From 2-12-FULL-42-15 sp964196565 (GTDB lineage: Bacteria > Pseudomonadota > Gammaproteobacteria > Coxiellales > Coxiellaceae): DNA of 10,959 nucleotides. Numbering within the stretch: position 1 is the first letter of the stretch; every line of letters begins with the position of its first letter. Shown piece after piece: positions 1-6,937 of the stretch. The DNA is taken from assembly GCA_964196565.1 (NCBI GenBank), contig CAXMUH010000077.1, positions 1 through 10,959 of the forward strand, read 5' to 3'. The notes beneath the pieces are model-generated. The model saw only the letters and a program-made list of their open reading frames with translations. It ran no database searches and was not told the origin of the DNA. Made by a program: the position numbers and the translations under genes.

Positions 1-8
1 AAGGTTGA

Positions 9-66
9 ATCATGCTTCGCATGATGCTCCCCGGCCGCACGTTCTTCGAACGTTTGTCCGGGCTAC
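9..66. repeat. REP-like palindromic repeat, single unit
   Basis: The unit at about 26-66 has conserved ends, CCCCGGCC (29-36) and GTCCGGGCTAC (56-66), around a perfect small hairpin ACGTTC-ttc-GAACGT (39-53). Just outside it, 9-25 forms another hairpin (ATCATGC..GCATGAT). The same ends flank different hairpin cores in the element at 4236-4326, so this is one member of a dispersed family rather than a gene. It is non-coding. The element may continue to the left of the window. Confidence 0.75.
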
Positions 67-121
67 AAAATATCAAAAATCTGCGATCCTAAATGCGAAG
101 ACTATATACCATTGCTCAGTC

Positions 122-194
122 CCGTCTTCGCGAAGGAGTGTCGGGAGTAAGACTCCGTCTTCGCGAAGGAGTGTAACGACTGCGGCGATCCAGG
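122..194. repeat. Tandem duplicated palindromic repeat
   Basis: A 20-nt sequence occurs identically at 122-141 and 155-174 (period 33). Each copy holds the self-complementary decamer CTTCGCGAAG (126-135 and 159-168). The second copy continues into GCGGCGATCCAGG (to 194). Read on the minus strand this unit begins CCTGGATC and ends GACGG, the same terminal pattern as the repeats at 6762-6930 and 7407-7438 but with a different internal palindrome. It is interpreted as a dispersed intergenic repeat; no open frame here looks real. Confidence 0.65.
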
Positions 195-217
195 AATATT
201 AATAAGCGCATGTTAAC

Positions 218-245
218 AAAAAAACCGCCTCAAATGAGGCGGTTT
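218..245 (-). terminator. Rho-independent terminator of the autotransporter gene
   Basis: A perfect 10-bp stem (AAACCGCCTC at 222-231 with GAGGCGGTTT at 236-245) encloses an AAAT loop. On the minus strand the stem is followed by an uninterrupted T tract (complement of A 218-224). It lies 28 nt past the stop codon of the leftward gene ending at 273. The plus-strand side has only a broken T run, so leftward termination is favoured. Confidence 0.88.
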
Positions 246-272
246 CTGTTTTACTAAATGTGCTTAGACTAT

Positions 273-2588
273 TTACCTAATATTTGTGGTCCCAGCAGAC
301 GTCACGTCGGCTGGAAATATGCCATTGGCTGCAGCAAGGTTAAAAACAGTACCAGCAAAGCCGTTACCGACAAAGAAATTATTAAAACCAGTACCACCAA
401 GATTGGTTACTATGGCTGAACCCGCTGTGAATCCTGGCGTAAACGTATTGTTATAGAAACCAACCATAGTAATGGTTCCAAGACCAACGGGCGGGACCGT
501 CACACTTGTAAACGTGAATGTATTAAAATCAGTGCCAGTACTCGTGAAGGTATTATTGAAAATTCCACCGCTGAAAGTTGCAGAACCACCAAGCCCAGTT
601 ACACTAACGTTAAAAGCAATTCCAAGAGCATCAGTCGCAGTGAATGTATTACCACTTACTGGTCCAGTAACGACAAAATTGCCAGTGCTGAGCGTATTTA
701 CTCTTAATGTGCCTACACCACCCCCGCCAAGACCATTCCCACTGAGTACGTTGCCGGTAATACTACCTACAGTAACACTGTTAGTGAAGAGCAATGCGTT
801 CGTACCAGAAACACCTCCCAAAGTATTTGTAAGCGTATTATTTGTGATCTCAGTTACGTTAAGGCTGTTACTAGGAGTACTCCCGCCAATAATCTCTACT
901 GTTGGACCACCGTTGCCAGCACCAGCGTCAATAGCAGCATTTGTAAGAACATTATTAGTTATAGTTAGATTAAGTATGCCGTTACTCAGCGTTCGAGCGC
1001 TGAGTATGCCAACATTGACTGTTGAAAGGAACGTGTTGCCATCTACGATAACATTAACCCGTGAACCAAGACCACCATTGATTAGACGAATAAAATCACT
1101 GGTTCCTGCCGTGCCTGTGCCTGTAAAGCTGTTTCCTTGAACAAGAACTGAGCCAGTTTCGCTAATGTTAGTAACACCTAAATCTATACTCACTAAATTA
1201 CCAGCGGTGGTGCTGCGATTAGATCTAAATACGAAATTACCTATCGTAAAAGCAGAAGCAGTATGATTTACAATATAATCAGTTAAGTTACTGAGAGCAC
1301 CTGTAGAGTTAAAACTCATGTTCTCAATGGTGACATTTTGCCCCACCGTGGCAGCAGTCCCAACCGTAATAAGAGGAAAACCAGTAGCGCCGCCTCTAGA
1401 CATTCCGCCGTTTTGACCAACTTGTACTTGAAATTGTTGACCTTCAGCCATAAAACGGAACACACCGCCTTCAAGAATTTGATTAGTGTTTAAGTTGGTA
1501 GCGGCTGCAGTGGTAATTGTACCCTGCACACCAATGATATTGTCTCTTGGAGTAATCGAAGCGAGTGTTAAGCCAGCTGCAGTATTTACCAACGCCACTT
1601 GTGTTTCTTGAGCATCAAAATCATTTCTCAGAACTCTAACGGATTCAGTTGAAGCAGCATTTGAGCCGTTACCGTCAGAACTCATTTCTACGTTTAAGTC
1701 ACGACGAATAAAGCTGGTCATCTTACGTTCTAAGCCGACATTTGGCGGAAGTTTGCCAAGGGTAACATCAAGGCGCGCACCGGCATACCAGACGGAGCCT
1801 GATAAAGCATCATCACGCCAGTTAGTAATTAACACGATTTTACCGAACTTGTTTCTGATGTTATATTCCAGACGTAAATTTGGCCCTATTGCCGTTGTAA
1901 CTCTTTTGGCTGAAAACACATACATCCCGACATAACCTCTTAAGCCACGCCAGATGTCATATCCAGTTTCAGCGTCCCAACCGCCCATGGACCTTTCAAT
2001 ACCGCGGGCATAACATATACGGGTGTTATTTGAACATAAAAAGGCGGTATTAAATTGTGACACAAACGCTTGGCGTTTCCCTACTGGAACATATGCATTG
2101 GTGTTAAAATACCATTTTTGTGTTTGAAAATCAGCGCCGAATGTAAGCTGATTAAATGTATTACCAAAGCGAGTTCCTCTATCGTCGTAAAACCCATAGA
2201 CTGTCCACAAAAGTTTACCGTCAGGGGTGATTTCACGAAGACCTAAGCCTGCATTATATTCCCAAGAGTTGCCACCGCGCTCATAATAACGACCATCCGC
2301 GAAAACAATGGTTTTTGAGTCTATGGTATAAGGGAGAAATAGATCATAGAGACCAAAAACATCTGTGTGTGTTTGATAAAAAGGCCCTAACGATGCGCGA
2401 GGTCTATAAACCGTTGGTTCCATCTTTAGCTGCGAGGTAGACTTAAGATCACCCTGTGCTACGTAGCGGGCGTCAATGCTGTCAGGGGTTGGGTAATTTA
2501 TCTCTGCGTCTGCTGCCATTGGGTACGAAAGTAAAGCAACTGTGTACAATGCAGAGGCGCTGAGTAGAAATAATCCACCATTTTTCAT
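273..2588 (-). CDS. Inverse autotransporter with C-terminal beta-helix passenger
   Basis: Predicted 771-residue outer-membrane adhesin-like protein of the inverse (type Ve) autotransporter class. The order is a signal peptide (about residues 1-28, ending AADA), a beta-barrel translocator (about 65-280, aromatic/glycine-rich alternating strands such as GLGLREI, YGFYDDRG, LTFGADF, WYFNTNAYVPVG), a linker with the family-like LERKMTSFIRRD segment (about 287-298), then a Thr/Asn/Gly-rich passenger to the C-terminus. The passenger repeats [GN]-N-x-[FL]-[STA] about every 28-38 residues, as expected of a parallel beta-helix. Barrel-first order is the reverse of classical autotransporters. Two cysteines (LCSNNTRICY) fall in a barrel loop; the passenger has none. 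The start was chosen at 2588 because AGGGAG (2596-2601) sits 7 nt upstream and a signal peptide follows at once; an in-frame ATG at 2648 would add 20 residues and overlap the putative promoter. Intimin/invasin relatives carry Ig-like passengers instead. Ligand unknown. Confidence 0.82.
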   Translation of the reverse strand: MKNGGLFLLSASALYTVALLSYPMAADAEINYPTPDSIDARYVAQGDLKSTSQLKMEPTVYRPRASLGPFYQTHTDVFGLYDLFLPYTIDSKTIVFADGRYYERGGNSWEYNAGLGLREITPDGKLLWTVYGFYDDRGTRFGNTFNQLTFGADFQTQKWYFNTNAYVPVGKRQAFVSQFNTAFLCSNNTRICYARGIERSMGGWDAETGYDIWRGLRGYVGMYVFSAKRVTTAIGPNLRLEYNIRNKFGKIVLITNWRDDALSGSVWYAGARLDVTLGKLPPNVGLERKMTSFIRRDLNVEMSSDGNGSNAASTESVRVLRNDFDAQETQVALVNTAAGLTLASITPRDNIIGVQGTITTAAATNLNTNQILEGGVFRFMAEGQQFQVQVGQNGGMSRGGATGFPLITVGTAATVGQNVTIENMSFNSTGALSNLTDYIVNHTASAFTIGNFVFRSNRSTTAGNLVSIDLGVTNISETGSVLVQGNSFTGTGTAGTSDFIRLINGGLGSRVNVIVDGNTFLSTVNVGILSARTLSNGILNLTITNNVLTNAAIDAGAGNGGPTVEIIGGSTPSNSLNVTEITNNTLTNTLGGVSGTNALLFTNSVTVGSITGNVLSGNGLGGGGVGTLRVNTLSTGNFVVTGPVSGNTFTATDALGIAFNVSVTGLGGSATFSGGIFNNTFTSTGTDFNTFTFTSVTVPPVGLGTITMVGFYNNTFTPGFTAGSAIVTNLGGTGFNNFFVGNGFAGTVFNLAAANGIFPADVTSAGTTNIR

Positions 2589-2609
2589 TAAACAACTCCC
2601 TGTTATGAT

Positions 2610-2643
2610 ATTATAAATAGTGTAACTAAGGTTGACCTTAGTT
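2610..2643 (-). promoter_or_regulatory. Putative promoter and operator palindrome of the autotransporter gene
   Basis: On the minus strand a perfect TATAAT occurs at 2610-2615, 22 nt before the chosen ATG, with no good -35 hexamer. Directly upstream, 2624-2643 is a perfect inverted repeat with 9-bp arms AACTAAGGT/ACCTTAGTT and a 2-nt centre, placed where a -35 element would be. This is the arrangement of a dimeric regulator site. The regulator is not identifiable. The implied 5' leader would be short, about 15 nt. Confidence 0.4.
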
Positions 2644-2734
2644 ATCATTAAGGGTAAATTAATTGTTGATTAATTACAAGATATTTGTCTCTATTTTTCA
2701 ATACGGGCGTCCAAAATAGCGTTGATTTATTTGT

Positions 2735-4129
2735 TTGCCATGTAAGACATGGAGCTGTCTTCTGAATATTTTTAAACCATTAGTCGTGACGCTTTTGGCG
2801 ATAGCTTGTATGGGTTTGGTTGCGCATCGAAACCCGATACATGTTATTCACGCCAAACGAAAACAAGCGCATATGACCCCCTATTCTATTGGCTTTGTTA
2901 GCCAGGATAGTTTTTTTCAGAGCGTCTATTTAACTTCGCCAGCACCAAAGTCTTATAAAAATACCTTTACCGGTGATTGGAACGGGTATCGTCGTAAGCT
3001 GGCTGAAAAGGGTATAATTGTTGGCCTTTCATATACCAATAATTTATTGGCTAATCCGATTGGCGGTTTAAAGCAAGGTTTTGCTTATACAGACTCCTCT
3101 GGGCTCAATCTCATTTTTGATCTTGATAAGTTGCTGGCGCTGCACGGGTGGTCGTTTTATTTGGTTTTAGTGCAAAGAAATGGTACAAGCCTAAGCGGAC
3201 ACTATATTGGAAATTTATTCCCGGTATCACAAATTTATGGTGGTGAAAATTTTCGTGTTGATAATATGTATTTAAAAGAAGTATCAGCAGGTGGTAAGGC
3301 GGATTTTAGCTTTGGGCGCTTAAATGCTGGGGACTATTTTTTACAATCACCCATGTATTATTCTTTTGTCAGTAATGCTTATGATGGTAATCCAATTGGG
3401 GTATTTTTTAATGTACCTTTTTCAGCTTATCCCAATTCACAGTGGGGCGCTTATTTGCACGTGCGACCGATCCCGTTTGTTGCTGGTAAGGTTGCAATTT
3501 TCAATACCAATACGCAAGCATCACAAAATAGATATCATGGTCTTAATCTTTCGTTTAAAGGCGATAACGGAGTCATGGCGATTACCGAATGGGGTTTGAT
3601 GAATGATAAAGATCATTGTTTTATTAGTTGTAAATTGCCGGGGCGGTATACCGTTGGGTTTATTTATTTTAGCGGTAAAGATCAGATAAACTTTGTAACT
3701 AATAAAAAAGTTAAAGGTAATTATGGGTTTTATTATCAGCTTGAACAAAAGCTTTATCAGCCAGGATTTAATGCTCTGCGTGGTTTATCGACTTTTTTTG
3801 TGATGGAGTTTTTTCCAGATAAATATAACAAAATTCCACTGTTTTTTGATACCGGCTTAATTTATCGGGGCATATTTTTATCGCGCCCGCGAGATTTTTT
3901 GGCGCTTGGGTTTGTGTATGGCAAATTTAGTAATAATTTGCGGGAAAAAGAGCGTGCTAGTGGAATGCCGGTACAGCAATATGAGGAAAATATTGAATTA
4001 AATTACCGGATTTTTGTTACCCCTTGGTTGTTTATCCAGCCGGATATTCAGTACATTATAAAACCCAATGGGTATTCACATATACCCAATGCTTTTGTTT
4101 ATGGCGGACAGATGGGTTTGGAGTTTTAA
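2735..4129 (+). CDS. OprB-family carbohydrate-selective porin
   Basis: Predicted outer-membrane beta-barrel porin, about 464 residues, of the OprB/carbohydrate-selective porin family, which admits sugars in Pseudomonas; the substrate here is unknown. The family's entry motif is visible as FTGDWNGYRRKLAEKGI (about residues 78-94), followed by SYTNNLLANPIGG, then long alternating aromatic strands and a C-terminal phenylalanine (GGQMGLEF) typical of proteins inserted by the Bam complex. A hydrophobic export segment lies at about 13-30. The N-terminus is uncertain. The open frame can start at TTG 2735 (no Shine-Dalgarno), at ATG 2810 inside the signal sequence, or possibly at CTG 2762, which has GGAG 7 nt upstream and would give a compact signal peptide. 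ATGs at 2740 and 2749 are out of frame. The gene is divergent from the autotransporter gene. No clear terminator follows it before the palindromic repeat at 4236. Confidence 0.85.
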   Translation: MPCKTWSCLLNIFKPLVVTLLAIACMGLVAHRNPIHVIHAKRKQAHMTPYSIGFVSQDSFFQSVYLTSPAPKSYKNTFTGDWNGYRRKLAEKGIIVGLSYTNNLLANPIGGLKQGFAYTDSSGLNLIFDLDKLLALHGWSFYLVLVQRNGTSLSGHYIGNLFPVSQIYGGENFRVDNMYLKEVSAGGKADFSFGRLNAGDYFLQSPMYYSFVSNAYDGNPIGVFFNVPFSAYPNSQWGAYLHVRPIPFVAGKVAIFNTNTQASQNRYHGLNLSFKGDNGVMAITEWGLMNDKDHCFISCKLPGRYTVGFIYFSGKDQINFVTNKKVKGNYGFYYQLEQKLYQPGFNALRGLSTFFVMEFFPDKYNKIPLFFDTGLIYRGIFLSRPRDFLALGFVYGKFSNNLREKERASGMPVQQYEENIELNYRIFVTPWLFIQPDIQYIIKPNGYSHIPNAFVYGGQMGLEF

Positions 4130-4235
4130 GCTGGCATGAATATTTCTGTTCAAAATTTTGTGCATGTAAAAATAAGAATATATACCCAGGCCAGTATGAA
4201 ATTAGATACAAGGTGTTTTTCTGGCACCATCTGAA

Positions 4236-4326
4236 GTAGCCCGGACGACTTGTCGGCCGGGAAGCCCCCATCGAAGCTGGATTCATGCTTTAATCCCGGC
4301 CAAAAATAAATTTTTGTCCGGGCTAC
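4236..4326. repeat. Inverted pair of REP-like units (BIME-like element)
   Basis: Perfect 11-bp terminal inverted repeats GTAGCCCGGAC (4236-4246) and GTCCGGGCTAC (4316-4326) enclose inner inverted arms GGCCGGGA (4255-4262) and TCCCGGCC (4294-4301). Each half is its own hairpin unit: the left core is CGAC-tt-GTCG and the right core is AAAAAT-aa-ATTTTT. The flanks match the single unit at 26-66 while the cores differ. The element fills the gap between the porin gene and the glnS promoter and may act as a transcript-end structure. No open frame here is credible. Confidence 0.8.
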
Positions 4327-4363
4327 ATCGAAAACTAAACCGCGCCGAGTACGAGTATATATA

Positions 4364-4400
4364 CAATTAATTAGCGGGAATTGCTTAGCTTTGTTATAAT
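4364..4400 (+). promoter_or_regulatory. glnS promoter (extended -10) with upstream 22-bp element
   Basis: A perfect TATAAT at 4395-4400 is preceded by TG one base away (TGTTATAAT, 4392-4400), an extended -10 box that needs little -35 contact; the best -35 region is poor (TTAGCG, 4371-4376). It predicts a start near 4407 and a leader of about 33 nt. The 22 bp at 4364-4385 recur exactly at 8771-8792 and overlap the -35 region, so they may be a shared regulator site. Confidence 0.65.
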
Positions 4401-4439
4401 ATCAGCCACTTCCCATATGTATAAAAGGCGACCTAATTG

Positions 4440-6083
4440 ATGAGTAAAAAGAATTTTATTCGCAATATTATTGATGAAGACTTAAACACAGGCAAGCATC
4501 AGCATATCATTACCCGATTTCCCCCCGAGCCTAATGGCTATTTGCATGTCGGACATGCTAAAGCGATTTGCCTTAACTTTACTTTGGCACAGGATTACAA
4601 AGGCACTTGCCATTTACGCTTTGATGATACTAATCCGCTAAATGAAGAGGAAGTCTATGCGCGCGCCATCGAGGATGATGTCAAATGGTTGGGGTTTGAC
4701 TGGGGCCAACATTTATTTCATTCATCGGATTATTTTATTAAATTATATGAGTTGGCGGTTAAGTTAATTAAAGACGGTAAAGCTTATGTGGACAGTTTGG
4801 ATGCTGAAAAAATGCGTGACTACCGCGGAACTCTAACAACGCCGGGCAAAGATAGCCCGGATCGTAATCGCTCGATTGAAGAAAATCTTGATTTATTTGA
4901 ACGAATGAAAAAAGGCGAATTTGCTGAGGGCACTTATATCTTGCGTGCAAAAATCGATATGGCTTCAGGCAATATGAATATGCGAGATCCCGCAATTTAT
5001 CGTATTCGCAAAGTTAAGCATCAGCGCACCAATGATGACTGGTGTATTTATCCGATGTATGATTTTTCACATGCCTTATCCGATGCCATTGAGGGAATTA
5101 CCCATTCATTGTGTACTTTGGAATTTCAAGATCATCGCCCATTGTATAATTGGTTCGTTGAAAATTGTGAGATGCCGCGTCAACCGCGTCAAATTGAATT
5201 TTCACGCTTAAATTTAAATTACACCATTACCAGCAAGCGTAAATTAAAGCGTTTAGTCGAGGATAAAATCGTCAAAGGTTGGGATGATCCGCGTATGCCA
5301 ACACTGCGCGGTATGCGCCGTCGTGGTGTGCCGCCGATGGCGATTCGTAATTTTTGTGAAAAAATTGGCATTTCAAAGCAAGACTCAGTGATTGATATGA
5401 GTGTGTTAGACCAAGAAATTCGCGACAATCTTAATAAGTCTGCGATGCGACGTATGGCGGTGTTAAAACCGATTAAAGTGGTCATTACTAATTACCCACA
5501 AGATAAAACTGAAATATTGAGTGTTTCAAATCATCCGCAAGATGAAACATTTGGCCGGCGTGAAATTAATTTTAGTAATACAATCTATATCGATGCCGAT
5601 GATTTTATGTTGGAGCCCGCGCCTAAATTTCATCGTCTATCGCCAGGTAAAGAGGTGCGGCTGAGTAATGCGTATGTCATTCATTGCGATAAAGTGATTC
5701 AAAATGATAAAGGTGAAGTGACCGAATTGCAGGTCAGCTATGACCCTGTCACGTTGGGTGGTAAAAAGCCCGCTGATGGTCGCAAAGTGAAGGGGATTAT
5801 TCATTGGGTCAATGCAGCAGATGCTTTGGACGCTGAAATACGGGTTTATGATCGTTTATTTAATGTTGAAAACCCAGCAGCTGAAGATGATTTTTTACAG
5901 TGTATTAATCCAGATTCATTAAAGCTTCATCAAGCTAAAGTGGAAAAGCAGTTGGCGATTGCTGAGCCCGAAGAACGCTTTCAATTTAATCGTGTTGGTT
6001 ATTTTGTGGCTGATCGGCATGATTTTAGTGCAGATAAGCTAGTTTTTAATCAGATCGTTACTTTGCGAGAAACATGGAAGTAA
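4440..6083 (+). CDS. glnS: Glutaminyl-tRNA synthetase
   Basis: Class I aminoacyl-tRNA synthetase that charges tRNA-Gln with glutamine in the cytoplasm using ATP. The 547-residue product is collinear with E. coli GlnS (about 554 residues). The HIGH signature is HVGH at 36-39 within FPPEPNGYLHVGHAKA; LRFDDTNP follows at about 59-66; the KMSKS equivalent is ITSKRKL at about 263-269; GWDDPRMPT and the anticodon-binding beta-barrel region (RKVKGIIHWV, then INPDSL) complete the fold. The ATG at 4440 was chosen over the adjacent in-frame TTG at 4437; AAGG at 4425-4428 is the likely ribosome site. All catalytic motifs look intact. GlnRS, in contrast to the GatCAB route, is usual in gammaproteobacteria. 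No terminator separates it from the downstream HdeD-family gene, so read-through is likely. Confidence 0.97.
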   Translation: MSKKNFIRNIIDEDLNTGKHQHIITRFPPEPNGYLHVGHAKAICLNFTLAQDYKGTCHLRFDDTNPLNEEEVYARAIEDDVKWLGFDWGQHLFHSSDYFIKLYELAVKLIKDGKAYVDSLDAEKMRDYRGTLTTPGKDSPDRNRSIEENLDLFERMKKGEFAEGTYILRAKIDMASGNMNMRDPAIYRIRKVKHQRTNDDWCIYPMYDFSHALSDAIEGITHSLCTLEFQDHRPLYNWFVENCEMPRQPRQIEFSRLNLNYTITSKRKLKRLVEDKIVKGWDDPRMPTLRGMRRRGVPPMAIRNFCEKIGISKQDSVIDMSVLDQEIRDNLNKSAMRRMAVLKPIKVVITNYPQDKTEILSVSNHPQDETFGRREINFSNTIYIDADDFMLEPAPKFHRLSPGKEVRLSNAYVIHCDKVIQNDKGEVTELQVSYDPVTLGGKKPADGRKVKGIIHWVNAADALDAEIRVYDRLFNVENPAAEDDFLQCINPDSLKLHQAKVEKQLAIAEPEERFQFNRVGYFVADRHDFSADKLVFNQIVTLRETWK

Positions 6084-6155
6084 CTATTGGATTTGATTAT
6101 CTAAGTATAAAAAGCCATAATGGTGATAATTAAATTCATAGCAAGGAGGCATAAA

Positions 6156-6683
6156 ATGGGTCAGAATTTTTCAAAAAGTGCATTAATTACCGAAGGGATT
6201 TTATTATTTATCCTTGGCGTGATTGCTATTTGGGTGCCGGCGGCGACGGCGATTAGTATTACTCTATTGGTTGGGATTTTATGCATTGTTGCCGGTGTGG
6301 TGCAATTGTTGAGGGTTTTTCAAAATCGCGAGCATGCTTCTTTTTGGACATTATTGATTAGTGCTGTACTCGCTGTCTTGATTGGTGTTCTGCTTTTAGT
6401 ATTTCCCTTGCATGGTGCTTTAGCGCTGGCTTTGTTGCTGGGTATTTGGTTTTTGATCCATGGGGTGATTCAAATTGGTATCTCCATTCAAATGCGCCAT
6501 TATAGTTCGAACTGGGGATTAATGCTGATCTCTGGGATTATTTCTGTTATTTTGGCCATCATTATTTGGTCAGGATGGCCGTTGGGTGCATTATGGGTGG
6601 TTGGGTTAATGCTGGGCATCAATTTAATCTTCTTTGGTGCTTCACTTTTTGTTTTGGCTTTTCGCAGTAAGCGATCAGTGTAG
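6156..6683 (+). CDS. HdeD-family (DUF308) inner-membrane protein
   Basis: A 175-residue integral membrane protein with six predicted helices at about 10-28, 33-53, 63-83, 87-107, 119-138 and 142-168, arranged as three helical hairpins, as in HdeD/DUF308 proteins. The helix 3-4 turn has the proline/glycine pattern (FPLHGALALALLLG) and helix 4 ends GVIQI, typical of the family. E. coli HdeD contributes to acid resistance at high cell density; the role here is not shown. The start is ATG 6156, because AAGGAGG at 6143-6149 lies 6 nt upstream; the longer frame from 6120 adds 12 charged residues with no ribosome site. It lies 72 nt after glnS on the same strand and may be partly co-transcribed. It is followed by a hairpin at 6698-6722. 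Confidence 0.85.
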   Translation: MGQNFSKSALITEGILLFILGVIAIWVPAATAISITLLVGILCIVAGVVQLLRVFQNREHASFWTLLISAVLAVLIGVLLLVFPLHGALALALLLGIWFLIHGVIQIGISIQMRHYSSNWGLMLISGIISVILAIIIWSGWPLGALWVVGLMLGINLIFFGASLFVLAFRSKRSV

Positions 6684-6697
6684 TCCAGTCTTTAGAG

Positions 6698-6726
6698 AGG
6701 GGCATGATTTATCGTTGCCCCTTCTT
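6698..6726 (+). terminator. Candidate terminator after the HdeD-family gene
   Basis: AGGGGCA (6698-6704) pairs perfectly with TGCCCCT (6716-6722) across an 11-nt loop, 15 nt past the stop codon. The trailing sequence (TTCTTGCCTTGTT) is T-rich but not a clean T tract, so termination may be only partial. Confidence 0.5.
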
Positions 6727-6761
6727 GCCTTGTTATACTCAAAGCGTTTTGAAACTCGGTG

Positions 6762-6930
6762 CCCGTCGTCCCGTGGCTTGACCACGGGATCCAGGCCCGT
6801 CGTCCCGCGGCTTGACCACGGGATCCAGGCCCGTCGTCCCGTGGCTTGACCACGGGATCCAGGCCCGTCGTCCCGTGGCTTGACCACGGGATCCAGGCCC
6901 GTCGTCCCGTGGCTTGACCACGGGATCCAG
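6762..6930. repeat. Five-copy tandem array of a 34-bp palindromic repeat
   Basis: Head-to-tail units start at 6762, 6796, 6830, 6864 and 6898, an exact 34-bp period with no spacers. Each unit holds an 8-bp stem TCCCGTGG-cttga-CCACGGGA followed by TCCAGG. Unit 2 has one change (CCGCGG instead of CCGTGG, which leaves a G-C/wobble-type mismatch in the stem); the last unit ends at CCAG. The array ends 7 nt from the stop codon of the GIY-YIG gene, so it would form the 3' end of that transcript. Open frames through it on both strands are by-products of the period. Confidence 0.92.
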
Positions 6931-6937
6931 AAAAAAA

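Noticed and set aside
5..202. A 65-codon open frame at the left edge
   Set aside because: It runs across two repeat elements, has no ribosome site and its peptide repeats only because the DNA does.
472..1140. A 222-codon plus-strand frame inside the autotransporter gene
   Set aside because: It is antisense to the repetitive Thr/Val/Gly-rich passenger. The proline/valine-rich peptide is the expected shadow and no start signal is present.
2657..2675. AATTAAT/ATTAATT inverted repeat in the divergent spacer
   Set aside because: An A/T-only inverted repeat in AT-rich DNA is likely by chance; the adjacent 20-bp palindrome is much stronger.
4024..4286. Overlapping small frames on both strands at the end of the porin gene
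   Set aside because: They overlap the porin C-terminus and the REP-like repeat, have no ribosome sites and show no recognisable protein features.
6120..6155. Longer N-terminus for the HdeD-family protein
   Set aside because: AAGGAGG lies 6 nt before ATG 6156 and inside the longer frame; the added residues are charged and do not belong to the membrane domain.
6634..6921. Open frames on both strands through the 34-bp array, with VKPRDDG-type repeated peptides
   Set aside because: They exist only because the repeat unit lacks stops in those frames. The peptides are the usual translation of this palindromic repeat type, without ribosome sites or domains.
6762..6930. CRISPR array
   Set aside because: Units are contiguous with an exact 34-bp period and no variable spacers, and no cas genes are nearby. 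It is a tandem palindromic repeat.
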